This document shows positions 33,486-43,756 of a stretch of 64,000 nucleotides of DNA, piece after piece. The notes beneath the pieces were generated by a model that was not told the origin of the DNA, did not search any database, and saw nothing but the letters and a program-made list of their open reading frames with translations. The stretch is from Ideonella paludis (GTDB lineage Bacteria > Pseudomonadota > Gammaproteobacteria > Burkholderiales > Burkholderiaceae_C), in contig NZ_JAGQDG010000004.1 of the NCBI RefSeq assembly GCF_018069865.1, forward strand, positions 186,001 to 250,000. Reading direction: 5' to 3'. The first letter of the stretch is position 1; each line of letters opens with the position of its first letter. The position numbers and the translations under genes are program-made.

Positions 33486-33515
33486 GGCGCCCGGCACCTG
33501 AAGGTGCCGGGCGCC
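33486..33515. terminator. Bidirectional terminator hairpin
   Basis: GGCGCCCGGCACC, TGAA, GGTGCCGGGCGCC: 13 bp perfect stem between the convergent oxidase and minE genes. No T-tract of note. Confidence 0.75.
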
Positions 33516-33543
33516 TGTGGCGGCCTCTGGCCGCTGTGCGGAC

Positions 33544-33816
33544 TCAGGACTGGGCTTTGCCCAGCTCAGGCAGCTCGATCTTCACCTCCAGCACTTCAAG
33601 GTTGTCCTGGCGTTCCAATTGCACCTTGATGTCGTCGGCGTTGATCTTGACGTACTTGGAAATCACCGCAACCAGCTCGCGCTGCAGCGCAGGCAGGTAG
33701 TCGGGCGTGGCGGCACTGCGGCCGCTGCGCTCGTGGGCCAAGATGATCTGCAAGCGCTCCTTGGCGACCGAAGCGGTTTGCTTCTTCTCGCCCAGCAAAA
33801 AGGAGAGAAACGACAT
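33544..33816 (-). CDS. minE: Cell division topological specificity factor MinE
   Basis: 90 aa. [30 protein letters not shown] (membrane-targeting helix and MinD-binding stretch) and the dimerisation domain with [23 protein letters not shown]. Drives MinCD oscillation. ATG 33816 with GGAGG 8 nt upstream is preferred over the in-frame GTG at 33825. Last gene of minCDE. Confidence 0.97.
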   Translation of the reverse strand: MSFLSFLLGEKKQTASVAKERLQIILAHERSGRSAATPDYLPALQRELVAVISKYVKINADDIKVQLERQDNLEVLEVKIELPELGKAQS

Positions 33817-33821
33817 GGCGC

Positions 33822-34637
33822 TCACCTCCCACCAAACAGTCGCTTGAAGAAGCCGGGTTTGACCGCTTCGGTAAAGCGCATCGGGCGCTCTTCACCGCAG
33901 AAGCGAGCCACCACGTCTTGATAAGCCTCAGAGACTTCGGTCTCTTTGAGGTGGATGGCGGGCAGACCTTGGTTGGAGGCGTCCAGCACACTCTCCGACT
34001 CGGGGATCACGCCGATCAGATCGATGCGCAAGATCTCTTGGATGTCTGAGAGCGACAGCATCTGGCCCGTATCGACCCGGCTCGGGTTGTAACGCGTGAT
34101 CAGCAGATGCTCTTTGATGGGCGCGCTGCCTTCAATGGCGCGCTTAGTCTTGGACGACAAGATGCCCAGGATGCGGTCGGAGTCGCGCACCGAGGACACC
34201 TCGGGGTTGGTGACCACCAAGGCCTCGTCGGCAAAATGCATGGCCATCAGGGCGCCGGTCTCGATGCCGGCAGGCGAGTCGCAAACGATGTACTCAAAGC
34301 CCATGCCCTTGAGGTCGTTCAGCACCTTCTCCACGCCGTCTTGTGTCAGCGCGTCTTTATCGCGGGTTTGGGACGCCGCCAGGACAAACAGGTTGTCGCA
34401 GGTTTTGTCTTTGATCAGCGCTTGGTTGAGGTTGGCCTCACCGTGAATGACGTTGATCAGGTCATAGACCACACGGCGCTCGCAACCCATGATCAGGTCC
34501 AGGTTGCGCAGGCCGACGTCAAAGTCAATCACCGCCGTTTTGTGGCCGCGCAGGGCCAAACCCGACGCAAAACTCGCACTGGTGGTGGTCTTGCCGACCC
34601 CGCCTTTGCCTGAGGTCACCACGACAATCTTGGTCAT
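33822..34637 (-). CDS. minD: Septum site-determining ATPase MinD
   Basis: 271 aa ParA-type ATPase. Deviant Walker [19 protein letters not shown] at the N-terminus, [35 protein letters not shown], and a C-terminal amphipathic membrane-targeting helix [12 protein letters not shown]. Recruits MinC to the membrane. Start ATG 34637; the frame extends upstream but the P-loop starts at once here. Six nt separate it from minE. Confidence 0.98.
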   Translation of the reverse strand: MTKIVVVTSGKGGVGKTTTSASFASGLALRGHKTAVIDFDVGLRNLDLIMGCERRVVYDLINVIHGEANLNQALIKDKTCDNLFVLAASQTRDKDALTQDGVEKVLNDLKGMGFEYIVCDSPAGIETGALMAMHFADEALVVTNPEVSSVRDSDRILGILSSKTKRAIEGSAPIKEHLLITRYNPSRVDTGQMLSLSDIQEILRIDLIGVIPESESVLDASNQGLPAIHLKETEVSEAYQDVVARFCGEERPMRFTEAVKPGFFKRLFGGR

Positions 34638-34705
34638 CGGAACACTGTCCTTTCTTTCTTGAAACGCAGGGCCCACTCAGGAGCCTCCCCTATCTATCGA
34701 GCCCC

Positions 34706-35530
34706 TCAGAACTTGAGCGGCTCAAACAAAATCTTCTCGCCATCGAGCTTGACCTGCGCCGGTTTGCCCGCCACCTCAGCAGGCAAGCCCGACTCAAACG
34801 TGCGCCAAACGCCACCGATGGACACCAACTGCGGCTCCATGCAGGCCGCAAAAATGCGCGCCTCCGTGTTGCCCCGCGCACCCGCCAGCGCACGGCCACG
34901 CAGCGGGGCATACACATGGATGTTGCCGTCGGCGATCACCTCTGCCCCATAGCTGACCACCGCCAGCACGATCAGATCACCACCACGGGCATAGACCTGC
35001 TGGCCCGAGCGCAGTGGCTTGTCGATGATCAAAGTGGTGCTGGCCGGCGCGGCAGCCGCAGGCTCGGCGCTGGGTGCTTCGGCCGCTGCAGCGGCCAGTT
35101 GAGCGTCGGCCGCGTCAAACAAGTCGGGCGGCACGGTGTCGGCGAACTCGGCTTGCACCTGCACCTCGCTGGGCGCAGCAGGCTCTGACCGTGGGCCGCC
35201 CACCTCGGGGGCCTCCGCCAGTCCCGCCTGCAGGGCCGCAGCCATCTGCTCGGGGGAGCCCCCTCGCGCAGACATGGGGTTGAAGCCATAACGACGCAGC
35301 AAAGCCACCAATGCGATGGCATCCAGGGGCACGGAGTCATCACGCACCGCGGCCAGGTCCACACACACGGGTTCGTGCTCGAACAAGCCCGGCGTGGCGC
35401 CATATCGGGCGTCCAGGGCCTCGGCCAGAGCGTCGAGGTCGGTGGTCTTGAGCAACAGCGCCAACACGCTGAGCGTGGCACTTTTGAGGTCAAACAGGGC
35501 AGTCGCGTGAGCCTTGGAATGCAGGGCCAT
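34706..35530 (-). CDS. minC: Septum site-determining protein MinC
   Basis: 274 aa. N-terminal FtsZ-inhibiting domain (~5-110), an Ala/Pro/Glu-rich linker (~115-165), and the C-terminal beta-helix: KPLRSGQQVYARGGDLIVLAVVSYGAEVIADGNIHVYAPLRGRALAG in part, and NTEARIFAACMEPQLVSIGG. Inhibits Z-ring formation at poles with MinD. minD starts 69 nt downstream. Confidence 0.96.
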   Translation of the reverse strand: MALHSKAHATALFDLKSATLSVLALLLKTTDLDALAEALDARYGATPGLFEHEPVCVDLAAVRDDSVPLDAIALVALLRRYGFNPMSARGGSPEQMAAALQAGLAEAPEVGGPRSEPAAPSEVQVQAEFADTVPPDLFDAADAQLAAAAAEAPSAEPAAAAPASTTLIIDKPLRSGQQVYARGGDLIVLAVVSYGAEVIADGNIHVYAPLRGRALAGARGNTEARIFAACMEPQLVSIGGVWRTFESGLPAEVAGKPAQVKLDGEKILFEPLKF

Positions 35531-35651
35531 GAAAAAAGCGCAGGGTCAGAGCAATCAGCCAATGTTTCTGGCGGCCGGCGCGAGGCACGGGCCAGAGCGT
35601 GGCGAGAGTGTATGTCAAGGCTCAGAGCAGCCCGCCGCCCGCAGCCGGGGG

Positions 35652-35680
35652 GCCGCGCCAATCCCAAGAGATGGCGCGGC
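35652..35680. promoter_or_regulatory. Hairpin in minC / chemoreceptor divergent gap
   Basis: GCCGCGCCA (35652-35660) and TGGCGCGGC (35672-35680): a 9 bp perfect dyad with an 11 nt loop in the 275 bp divergent spacer. Could be an operator or leader structure. No promoters confidently seen. Confidence 0.3.
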
Positions 35681-35805
35681 TCCACGGTTCAAATTCATCC
35701 AATCTCAAATACGAGACTAGGTAATCTCAGGACTTCGTCAACCCCACAGCGACGAGTGAAGTACATCGTCCCCCCTATCGCAGTACTCACCAGAAGGAAG
35801 CCGCC

Positions 35806-37413
35806 GTGACGCTCTCCCACCTTAGCCTAGGTCGCAAACTGATGCTTGCCGTCGGACTGCCCGTCGTGTCCACCGCCATCTGTATGGCGGTCGGACTGGA
35901 CCGCGCGACGTGGTTGTCCCAAGAACTGGCCGACATGGCCACGGAGGACATGCCGATGTCGACCTTGGCCGCCAACATCGACGGCAACCTGATGGACGAG
36001 GTCATCGAGTTTGAGCATGTGCTGCGGGCCTCTGCGGGCTTGCGCGCCAATGACCCCGAGGCACAAGCCTTTCTGGAGGCGTCCATTGCCGAATTCCACA
36101 AGTTGGGCAAAGCCTCTGAGGCTGACTTTGCAGCCATGAAGGCCCTGCTCAAAAAGGCACAAGAGGACGATGACCCGGCGGTGGTCGCCATTTATGCGGG
36201 TCTGGAGAAGCAGGTGCAGGACATTGACGACGCCCAAAGCGCCTACGAAAAGTCAGTGGACGCAGTGATCGCCTTGGTCAAGCAAGGCCAGCATGATGCA
36301 GCCCAGGCCGCGATCAAGGGCGTGGTGGCCAAGCGTCAGGGGGTGGAGCAGTCACTCTCAGCGTTTCAGGACCACATCGCCAAACTCACCCAAGCCAATG
36401 CGCAGGCCGCCACCGAGGGCGCACAACGGGCGCGGACGATCTTGCTGACAGTCGGGGCTCTGGCCATCATCGCCGCCATCGCATTGGGGCGTCAGATCTC
36501 CGGCAACATCATCAGCAATGTGCAGCAGGCACAGCAGACCGCAGAGTCGATTGCGCAAGGTGACTTGACCAGCCGTATCCCCCAAGGTGGCAGCGACGAG
36601 ATCGGCATGCTGCTGCGCGCCATGCAACGCATGCAGGCCTCTTTGCAGAAGGTGGTGAGCACCGTGCGCGATAACGCCGAAAGCGTGGCCACGGGCAGTG
36701 CTCAGATCTCGCAGGGCAACCAAGACCTCTCGGGCCGCACCGAGGAGCAAGCCAGCGCCCTGCAGCAAACCGCCGCCACGATGGAGCAACTGGGCACCAC
36801 GGCGCGCCACAACACCGATAACGCTCAACAAGCCAACCAATTGGCGCAAGCGGCCTCTCAGGTGGCCAGCGACGGCGGCACCGTGGTGAGCCAAGTGGTC
36901 GACACCATGCAAGGCATCAACCAAAGCTCCCGAAAAATTGCCGACATCATCACCGTGATCGACGGCATCGCCTTCCAAACCAACATCCTGGCCCTCAACG
37001 CTGCCGTGGAAGCCGCCCGCGCAGGCGAGCAAGGCCGCGGCTTTGCCGTGGTGGCCGGCGAGGTGCGCAGCCTGGCCCACCGCTCCGCCGACGCTGCCAA
37101 AGAGATCAAGGCCCTGATCTTGGCCAGCGTGGAGCGGGTCGAGCAAGGCACCAGCTTGGCGGACAAAGCCGGCCAAACCATGGCGGAAGTGGTGAGCTCC
37201 ATCCAGCGCGTGTCGGACATCGTGGCCGAGATCACGTCGGCCAGCGCACAGCAAAGCTCAGGGGTAGACCAAGTAGCCCAAGCCGTAGGCCAGATGGACC
37301 AAGCCACCCAGCAAAACGCAGCGTTGGTCGAAGAAAGCGCAGCAGCGGCCGAGAGCCTGCGTCAACAAGCCCAACAATTGGTGGGCGCCGTCAGCGTCTT
37401 CAAGCTGAGCTGA
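35806..37413 (+). CDS. Methyl-accepting chemotaxis protein
   Basis: 535 aa. TM1 ~11-30, periplasmic helical bundle ~31-210, TM2 ~211-231 ([18 protein letters not shown]), HAMP ~232-285, then a signalling domain whose tip [20 protein letters not shown] and [19 protein letters not shown] are nearly invariant. No CheR-binding pentapeptide; it ends VFKLS. GTG start at 35806 behind AGAAGGAAG. Sensed ligand unknown. It feeds CheA, which is not in the window. Confidence 0.95.
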   Translation: MTLSHLSLGRKLMLAVGLPVVSTAICMAVGLDRATWLSQELADMATEDMPMSTLAANIDGNLMDEVIEFEHVLRASAGLRANDPEAQAFLEASIAEFHKLGKASEADFAAMKALLKKAQEDDDPAVVAIYAGLEKQVQDIDDAQSAYEKSVDAVIALVKQGQHDAAQAAIKGVVAKRQGVEQSLSAFQDHIAKLTQANAQAATEGAQRARTILLTVGALAIIAAIALGRQISGNIISNVQQAQQTAESIAQGDLTSRIPQGGSDEIGMLLRAMQRMQASLQKVVSTVRDNAESVATGSAQISQGNQDLSGRTEEQASALQQTAATMEQLGTTARHNTDNAQQANQLAQAASQVASDGGTVVSQVVDTMQGINQSSRKIADIITVIDGIAFQTNILALNAAVEAARAGEQGRGFAVVAGEVRSLAHRSADAAKEIKALILASVERVEQGTSLADKAGQTMAEVVSSIQRVSDIVAEITSASAQQSSGVDQVAQAVGQMDQATQQNAALVEESAAAAESLRQQAQQLVGAVSVFKLS

Positions 37414-37416
37414 GCT

Positions 37417-38352
37417 TCAGCGCCGCGCCACTTTGGCGATCAAGCGCGCGGCAATGCGCGCAGTCAGACCGTCTCTGTCCAAGCTGGGGTTCAGCTCCGC
37501 CACATCAAAGGCGGCCAGCTTGCCACTGGCCACGACCTGCGCCACCACCGCCTCGACGGCGGCCAGGGGCACCCCCAAGGGCGACGGTGCCGACACCCCC
37601 GGCGCTTGCGCGCCTGGCAACACATCCAGGCATGCGGTCAGGTACACCGCCTCACAGGCGGCCAGATCCTGCGCCAGCGCTTGCTGCGCAGCGGCCAGAC
37701 CCGGCGCGTCTTGCAGGTCTTCGTCCAGCCAATAACGCACGCCCAAAGCCTGCGCCCGGTCGAACAGCGCTCGGGTATTGGCATAGCGGCTGATGCCCAA
37801 CACCCGGTAGTCAAAGGGCAGGCCCAAGGCTTGACAGCGCTGCTGGATTTGCAAGAACGGCGTACCTGAGTTGGCCGCCGCTGCATAGCGCAAATCAAAG
37901 TGAGCATCCAGGTTGATGATGAGCCAGCGCTGGACCTCGGGCCGGCCCTGGAGCAAGCCTTGGAACGTACCCCAGGCCACTTCATGGCCGCCGCCCATCA
38001 CCAGCGGCAGGCAACCCTGCTGCAGGCTGGCCGCCACCTGCCCCGCCAAGCGGGCCTGTGCGGCCTCCAAGGCGCCGCCGTCGCAGCGCACATCACCCGC
38101 ATCCCACAAGGCCGGTTCGCCCATCAGCGGCATATTGGCCAAGAACTTGCGGCAGGCCGCTGGCCCCTCCGCCGCACCGGGCCGCCCACCGTTGCGGCGC
38201 ACGCCCTCGTCCACCGCAAAGCCGATCAAGGCGCAGCCGCTGGTGGCGCCTGGCCCCCAGGCTTGCATCACCTGGTGCCAGCGACGGCTGTCGCCCGTCT
38301 CCTCGGCATCGATGCGGCCCTGCCACTCAAAAGAATGCTCCATCCGGTCCAT
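37417..38352 (-). CDS. hutG: Formiminoglutamase (arginase family)
   Basis: 311 aa. Metal-binding motifs LVMGGGHEVAWG, INLDAHFDLR and LTACLDVLPGAQAPGVSAPS are typical of HutG, which hydrolyses N-formimino-glutamate to glutamate and formamide, the last step of one histidine route. The start is taken as ATG 38352 (MDRMEHSFEWQGRID); ATG 38343 is possible and a GTG further upstream reaches the pilin gene's promoter. Separated from the other hut genes by the pilin-like gene. Confidence 0.92.
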   Translation of the reverse strand: MDRMEHSFEWQGRIDAEETGDSRRWHQVMQAWGPGATSGCALIGFAVDEGVRRNGGRPGAAEGPAACRKFLANMPLMGEPALWDAGDVRCDGGALEAAQARLAGQVAASLQQGCLPLVMGGGHEVAWGTFQGLLQGRPEVQRWLIINLDAHFDLRYAAAANSGTPFLQIQQRCQALGLPFDYRVLGISRYANTRALFDRAQALGVRYWLDEDLQDAPGLAAAQQALAQDLAACEAVYLTACLDVLPGAQAPGVSAPSPLGVPLAAVEAVVAQVVASGKLAAFDVAELNPSLDRDGLTARIAARLIAKVARR

Positions 38353-38423
38353 GCGCTGCGTCCTCAACTTCCAAGCCAAACCACCGATAAGCGCTGAAAC
38401 GACGTTCACGCGCACTGCGTTTT

Positions 38424-39050
38424 ATGCCATCACCCTCCGCACCGCTCAGACGCCTGAGGCAAGCTGCCGGCTTCACGCTGGTGGAGTTGATCGTCGTCAT
38501 TGTGATCTTGGGCGTGCTCGCCGCCACAGCACTTCCCAAATTCATGAGCCTGGGCGGCGATGCCCGCACGGCGGTGGTGAATCAGATGGCTGGGCAATTG
38601 CAGTCCTTGATCAACACTGCGCCCTCGCTCTCGGCGCTCCGGGGCGCAAGCTCCGGCCTGCCGGCCACCACGCCGTTTGATGGCTGCCCATCCAGCACCG
38701 CCTGGCGAACCATGAACTGGGATGCGAACACCCCTGTGTTGGTTGGCGGCTTGTTTGCCAACGCTTGCACAGCAGGTGCGGCCTTGCATCTCCATGTCTT
38801 CTACCTCCCCCAACTGGTGGGCGTGACTCGTCAACCCATCGTCAGCTACCACCTCGGTACCACCAGCGCCAATTACGTCAGCGGTGCCACCACCGACGAT
38901 GGCCAATGGATCATGACCTTCTCGGGCAACAACGCCATGAGCTTGCAGCTCAAGAAAGCGCCCAACCCGGCCGCCTGCGCCATCTCGGTCAACGCGCCCT
39001 TCAGCTACAGCTCGATGGCCACCCTCTCCAAGGTCACCACCGGTTGCTGA
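38424..39050 (+). CDS. Type IV pilin-like protein (prepilin)
   Basis: 208 aa. Prepilin cleavage site G|FTLVELIVVIVILGVLAATALP at residues 16-37 (Phe after cleavage, Glu at mature +5), followed by a globular domain with Cys in DGCPSS, NACTAG, AACAIS and TTGC that could form two disulfides. Resembles MshA/minor-pseudopilin proteins. No assembly genes are adjacent, so it depends on machinery elsewhere. It is divergent from hutG, with 71 nt between the starts. Confidence 0.85.
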   Translation: MPSPSAPLRRLRQAAGFTLVELIVVIVILGVLAATALPKFMSLGGDARTAVVNQMAGQLQSLINTAPSLSALRGASSGLPATTPFDGCPSSTAWRTMNWDANTPVLVGGLFANACTAGAALHLHVFYLPQLVGVTRQPIVSYHLGTTSANYVSGATTDDGQWIMTFSGNNAMSLQLKKAPNPAACAISVNAPFSYSSMATLSKVTTGC

Positions 39051-39070
39051 GCTGGGCCCCGTAGAGGTCA

Positions 39071-40291
39071 TCAAGCCCACCGGCCCGCCACCACGCGCCG
39101 GCAATCCGGGCGCTGGCCAAAGGCATAGGCCAACTCATTGGGGTGCTTCAGGCCCCACACCGCCAAGTCAGCCCGGCTGCCGGCCAGCAAGCGGCCGCGG
39201 TCGGCCAAGCCCAGCGCCTTTGCCGCGTGCTGGGTCATGCCGCGCAAGGCCTCTTCCGGCGTGAGTCGGAACAAGGTACAGGCCATATTGAGCATCAGCA
39301 GCGGCGAGAGCGTGGGCGAGGAGCCGGGGTTGTGGTCGGTGGCGATGGCGATGGGCACGCCCGAGGCGCGCAAGGCGGCAATGGGCGGCAGCTTGGTTTC
39401 ACGCAAGAAGTAGTAGGCGCCAGGCAAGAGCATGGCCACAGTGCCGGCCTGGGCCATGGCGGCAATGCCCGCGTCGCTCAGGTACTCCAGGTGGTCGCAA
39501 GAGAGCGCACCGAAGGAGGCCGCCAGCGCCGCGCCGCCTTGGTCGCTGAGTTGCTCGGCATGCAGCTTCACCGGCAAACCCAGGCGGTGGGCCACCTCAA
39601 ACACCCGCTGGGTTTGGGCGGGGCTGAAGGCAATGCGCTCGCAAAAGGCATCGACGGCATCCACCAAGCCTTCGGCGTGCAGCGCTGGCAGCCACTGGCA
39701 GACCGCGTCGATGTAGTCGTCCGCCCGGCCGGCAAACTCGGGCGGCAGGGCGTGGGCTGACAAACAGGTGGTGCGTACCGTCAGGGGCAGCTCAGCCCCC
39801 AGGCGGCGCGCCACACGCAGGCAGCGCGCTTCATGCTCGGCGCTGAGTCCGTAGCCAGACTTGACCTCCAGCGTGGTCACGCCTTCGGCCATCAAGGCGT
39901 GGGCGCGCTGGCGCGCGCTCTGCCACAGCGCTTCATCTGACGCCGCCCGCGTGGCCGCCACCGTGGAGACAATGCCGCCGCCCGCCAGCGCAATGTCTTC
40001 GTAGCTGGCGCCTTGCAGGCGCATCTCAAACTCGCGCGCGCGGTCTCCACCGTAGACGAGGTGGGTATGAGCATCCACCAAGCCGGGCGTCACCAGGGCG
40101 CCGCCCAGGTCGTGACGCTCGGGAATGTTGAGGCCGGGCGGTAGGTCCGCCTCGGCGCCCACCCACTCAATCCGGTCGCCTCGGGTCAGCAGCGCACCTT
40201 GGTCGATCAGGCCCCAGCCCTGCTCGGTCGCCAGGGTCACCAAGCGTGCCCGGTGCCAAAGTGTGAACGCCTGAGATGTCGTCATGTTCAT
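39071..40291 (-). CDS. hutI: Imidazolonepropionase
   Basis: 406 aa amidohydrolase. Metal site [26 protein letters not shown] and [19 protein letters not shown] is specific for HutI. Opens the imidazolone ring to N-formimino-glutamate (third step of histidine breakdown). Start ATG 40291 overlaps the hutD stop (ATGA), so the two are coupled. The frame is open further upstream inside hutD. Confidence 0.96.
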   Translation of the reverse strand: MNMTTSQAFTLWHRARLVTLATEQGWGLIDQGALLTRGDRIEWVGAEADLPPGLNIPERHDLGGALVTPGLVDAHTHLVYGGDRAREFEMRLQGASYEDIALAGGGIVSTVAATRAASDEALWQSARQRAHALMAEGVTTLEVKSGYGLSAEHEARCLRVARRLGAELPLTVRTTCLSAHALPPEFAGRADDYIDAVCQWLPALHAEGLVDAVDAFCERIAFSPAQTQRVFEVAHRLGLPVKLHAEQLSDQGGAALAASFGALSCDHLEYLSDAGIAAMAQAGTVAMLLPGAYYFLRETKLPPIAALRASGVPIAIATDHNPGSSPTLSPLLMLNMACTLFRLTPEEALRGMTQHAAKALGLADRGRLLAGSRADLAVWGLKHPNELAYAFGQRPDCRRVVAGRWA

Positions 40292-40896
40292 TCGTCTTTC
40301 ATATCGGCGCTCAGCCACCAAGCACTCGGGCCGGGGCCAAGGGGCATCAGGTCAGGGGCCCACCAGATCTCGGCGGGTGCAGCATCAAACCAACACAGTG
40401 TCTCCGCCCTCAGCGGCCAACTCAGCAAATCACCGCCGCCGGCCCCCGGCCTCGCCCAGCAAACACCCGGCTGCGTTGCAAACAGGCCGGCGGCGCGGTG
40501 AGCCGGCGCAAACAGGTGGCCCGCCACGGCAGGGCGCAGCTCACCGGGCAGGCCTCGGCACATCAGGTTGAGGTCCCGCACCGGGCCGTCCAGCAGCGAG
40601 GCCGAAATGCGCCACTCGCCCTCAAAGGCCCAAGCCGGGCTCGACGGGGTGAGCGTGATCGGCTCGGCGCCGCCCTCTTCTCGGTGCAAGGCCAGGCCAG
40701 CCCCCTGCCACACCGCCAGGTGGCGCTGCACACCGGGGTATAGCGAGAAAGGCCCCTCCTGGGCCACATCGGCCACGCTGATGCGCAGGCGCCAATCCAC
40801 AGCCTCAGGCCATGCCAGCAACTCGCGGGTTTGCCCACCGCCATTGCGCCACGCTTGCGCGGGCCGGCTTTGCAGGGGAATCAGGCGCGGTGTCAT
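40288..40896 (-). CDS. hutD: HutD family protein
   Basis: 202 aa cupin-like protein: [46 protein letters not shown] in part, RDLNLMCRG. HutD has no catalytic role assigned; it is thought to tune flux or bind urocanate/formimino-glutamate in hut regulation. Start ATG 40896, where homology begins. Transcribed with hutI and divergent from hutU across a palindromic operator. Confidence 0.9.
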   Translation of the reverse strand: MTPRLIPLQSRPAQAWRNGGGQTRELLAWPEAVDWRLRISVADVAQEGPFSLYPGVQRHLAVWQGAGLALHREEGGAEPITLTPSSPAWAFEGEWRISASLLDGPVRDLNLMCRGLPGELRPAVAGHLFAPAHRAAGLFATQPGVCWARPGAGGGDLLSWPLRAETLCWFDAAPAEIWWAPDLMPLGPGPSAWWLSADMKDE

Positions 40897-40906
40897 GGGC
40901 GGCGAG

Positions 40907-40938
40907 TCTACTTGTGTAAACCTGTCTAGACAAGTAGA
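40907..40938. promoter_or_regulatory. Candidate HutC (GntR-type) operator
   Basis: Outer inverted repeat TCTACTTGT (40907-40915) and ACAAGTAGA (40930-40938), with an inner palindrome TGTCTAGACA (40923-40932). Resembles the HutC-binding TTGTATAGACAA type sites. Lies between divergent hutD and hutU, so it could control both. No hutC gene is in the window. Confidence 0.7.
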
Positions 40939-40995
40939 GGGGCTTGCGTGCAGAATCCGCCCCACTCCTTAGCTCCACCCCTTGAGGCATCCACC

Positions 40996-42687
40996 ATGAG
41001 CGCTTCCACTCCCCAGGCCGCCCGCCCCGTCCGTGCCAACCGTGGTACCGAGCTGCATTGCCAAAGCTGGCTGACCGAAGCCGCCTATCGCATGCTGCAA
41101 AACAACCTGGACCCGGAAGTCGCCGAAAACCCCGATGCCTTGGTGGTCTATGGCGGCATTGGCAAGGCCGCGCGCAACTGGGCCTGCTTTGACCAGATCC
41201 TGGCCACGCTGCGCACCCTCAAGGACGACGAGACCTTGCTCATTCAGAGCGGCAAACCCGTTGGGGTGTTCCGCACGCACGCCGACGCGCCACGTGTGCT
41301 GCTGGCCAACTCCAACCTGGTGCCAGCCTGGGCCACCTGGGAGCACTTTCATGAGCTGGACCGCAAGGGCCTGATGATGTACGGCCAGATGACCGCCGGC
41401 TCCTGGATCTACATCGGCAGCCAAGGCATTGTGCAAGGCACGTATGAGACCTTTGTCGAGGCGGCCAAGCAGCACTTCGGCGGTAACGCCCAAGGCAAGT
41501 GGATCTTGACCGCAGGCTTGGGCGGCATGGGCGGCGCCCAGCCCCTGGCCGCCAGCTTTGCCGGCTACAGCTCGCTGAACATCGAATGCCAGCAGTCGCG
41601 CATCGACTTCCGCCTGCGCAGCCGCTATTTGGACGAGCAAGCCAGCGACCTGGACGACGCGCTGGCTCGCATGCAGCGTTATGCGGCCGAGGGCAAGGCC
41701 ATCTCGGTGGGCTTGCTGGGCAATGCGGCGGAGATCCTGCCCGAGCTGGTGCGCCGTGCCCAAGCCGGTGGCGTGAAGCCCGATTTGGTCACTGACCAAA
41801 CCAGCGCCCACGACCTGATCCACGGCTACTTGCCGGCCGGCTGGACGGTGGCGCAATGGCAGGCTGCCCAAGCGGACGCCAGCCAGCACGCCGCCCTCAA
41901 GGCCGCCGCCGCCCAAGGCTGTGCCGTGCATGTGCAAGCCATGCTGGACTTCCAAGCCATGGGCATCCCCACGGTGGACTATGGCAACAACATCCGCCAA
42001 GTGGCGCTGGACCAAGGCGTGAAAAACGCCTTTGACTTCCCCGGCTTTGTGCCGGCCTACATCCGCCCACTGTTCTGCCGCGGCAAGGGCCCCTTCCGCT
42101 GGGTGGCGCTCTCGGGTGACCCGGAGGACATCCGTAAGACAGACGCCAAGATGAAAGAGCTGTTCCCCGAAGACAAGCACCTGCACCGCTGGCTGGACAT
42201 GGCCGGTGAGCGCATCGCCTTCCAGGGCCTGCCCGCCCGCATCTGCTGGATTGGCCTGGGCGAGCGCCACCGCGCCGGCCTGGCCTTTAATGAGATGGTG
42301 AAGAACGGCGAGCTGAAGGCCCCCATCGTGATCGGCCGCGACCACCTGGACAGCGGCTCGGTGGCCAGCCCCAACCGCGAAACCGAAAGCATGAGGGACG
42401 GCTCAGACGCGGTGAGCGACTGGCCGCTGCTCAACGCCTTGCTCAACACTGCGGGCGGCGCGACCTGGGTCAGCCTGCACCACGGTGGTGGCGTGGGCAT
42501 GGGCTACAGCCAGCACAGCGGTGTGGTCATCGTCTGCGACGGCACCGACGCCGCCGCCAAGCGCATCGAGCGTGTGCTGTGGAACGACCCCGGCACCGGC
42601 GTGATGCGCCATGCCGATGCCGGCTACGAGATCGCCCAAGCCTGCGCCCGCGAGCAGGGCTTGAACCTGCCCATGCTGGGCCGCTGA
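40996..42687 (+). CDS. hutU: Urocanate hydratase
   Basis: 563 aa, full length. Converts urocanate to imidazolonepropionate with bound NAD+. NAD site and family signatures: [22 protein letters not shown] in part, [45 protein letters not shown] (catalytic Cys), [31 protein letters not shown]. Start ATG 40996, 58 nt after the operator. Confidence 0.98.
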   Translation: MSASTPQAARPVRANRGTELHCQSWLTEAAYRMLQNNLDPEVAENPDALVVYGGIGKAARNWACFDQILATLRTLKDDETLLIQSGKPVGVFRTHADAPRVLLANSNLVPAWATWEHFHELDRKGLMMYGQMTAGSWIYIGSQGIVQGTYETFVEAAKQHFGGNAQGKWILTAGLGGMGGAQPLAASFAGYSSLNIECQQSRIDFRLRSRYLDEQASDLDDALARMQRYAAEGKAISVGLLGNAAEILPELVRRAQAGGVKPDLVTDQTSAHDLIHGYLPAGWTVAQWQAAQADASQHAALKAAAAQGCAVHVQAMLDFQAMGIPTVDYGNNIRQVALDQGVKNAFDFPGFVPAYIRPLFCRGKGPFRWVALSGDPEDIRKTDAKMKELFPEDKHLHRWLDMAGERIAFQGLPARICWIGLGERHRAGLAFNEMVKNGELKAPIVIGRDHLDSGSVASPNRETESMRDGSDAVSDWPLLNALLNTAGGATWVSLHHGGGVGMGYSQHSGVVIVCDGTDAAAKRIERVLWNDPGTGVMRHADAGYEIAQACAREQGLNLPMLGR

Positions 42688-42730
42688 GCGGCGCCGCCTC
42701 CAGCTCGCTCAGGCCCGCCGCATGTTGCGC

Positions 42731-43708
42731 TCAGTCCAGCTTGGTTCCCGAGTCTTTGACGGCCTTGGCCCAGCGCGGCATGTCGGCTTTCAAGAACTGG
42801 GTGAAGCTGGCGGCGTCCAGAAAGGCCGGGTCGGCGCCTTGCTGCACCATCTTCTGGCGGATGTCCGGGCTCTCCAACACCGCCTTGAAGGCGGCGGAGA
42901 GCTTGTCCACCACCGGCTTGGGCGTGGCGGCCGGGGCCAACACGCCGTAAAAGCCCACCACATCAAAGTTCTTCAGTCCCGCCTCGTGCAGGCTGGGCAC
43001 GTCGGGCAAGGCTTGGTTGCGCTCTTTGCTGGTGACCGCCAGCGCGCGCAGCTTGCCGGCCTTGACGTAGGTGGCGGCTTGCGGAATGGACTCGGCCATG
43101 ACCTGCACCTGCCCGGCCATCAGGTCGGTGAAAGCCGGTGCGCTGCCCCGGTACGGGATGTGGACGATGAAGGTGCCGGTGGCCGACTTGATCATCTCGG
43201 GCACCAAGTGGCTGATGCCGCCGTTACCGGCCGAGCCGTAATTGAGCTGCCCCGGCTTTTGCTTGGCCAAGGCCACCAGCTCCCCAAAAGTCTTGGCCGG
43301 CACTTGCGGGTTGACCAGCAGCACCAACGGCTGCTGCGCCGTGCGCGCAATGGGGGCAAAGTCGCGAAGGGTTTGATAGGGCAGCTTGGTGTAGACGGCC
43401 GGGTTGATGACCATGGTGCCGGTGTTGGCCATCAGCAGGGTGTGGCCGTCGGCCTCACTCTTGGCCACAAACTCCGCGCCCACCGAGCCGCCTGCGCCGG
43501 CCTTGTAGTCAATGATGACGGGCTGGCCGAGTTTCTCGCCCAGCTTGTCGGCCAAGAGCCGCGCATGGCTATCCAGCGGGCCGCCCGCCGGGAAGCCGAT
43601 GATGATCTTCACCGGCTTGGTCGGGAAGGCCTGAGCCTGAGCCCAAGCGGGCAGGCAGGCAGCAGCCACAGCAGCCAGGGTCAGGGCACGACGATTGAGT
43701 CTCAACAT
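42731..43708 (-). CDS. TctC/Bug-family periplasmic binding protein
   Basis: 325 aa. Signal peptide ending AWAQAQA, then FPTKPVKIIIGFPAGGPLDSHARLLADKL, INPAVYTKLPYQTLRDFAPI, GSAGNGGISHLVPEMI, VHIPYRGSAPAFTDLMAGQ, all hallmarks of the tripartite tricarboxylate transporter solute receptors hugely expanded in Burkholderiales. Ligand unknown; location inside the hut cluster hints at histidine, urocanate or a related acid (inference). No TctAB membrane genes nearby. Confidence 0.93.
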   Translation of the reverse strand: MLRLNRRALTLAAVAAACLPAWAQAQAFPTKPVKIIIGFPAGGPLDSHARLLADKLGEKLGQPVIIDYKAGAGGSVGAEFVAKSEADGHTLLMANTGTMVINPAVYTKLPYQTLRDFAPIARTAQQPLVLLVNPQVPAKTFGELVALAKQKPGQLNYGSAGNGGISHLVPEMIKSATGTFIVHIPYRGSAPAFTDLMAGQVQVMAESIPQAATYVKAGKLRALAVTSKERNQALPDVPSLHEAGLKNFDVVGFYGVLAPAATPKPVVDKLSAAFKAVLESPDIRQKMVQQGADPAFLDAASFTQFLKADMPRWAKAVKDSGTKLD

Positions 43709-43756
43709 AAAAACATCCAGATCTTGGGTGGGTGTACATCGGCACGCGGCGTGGGT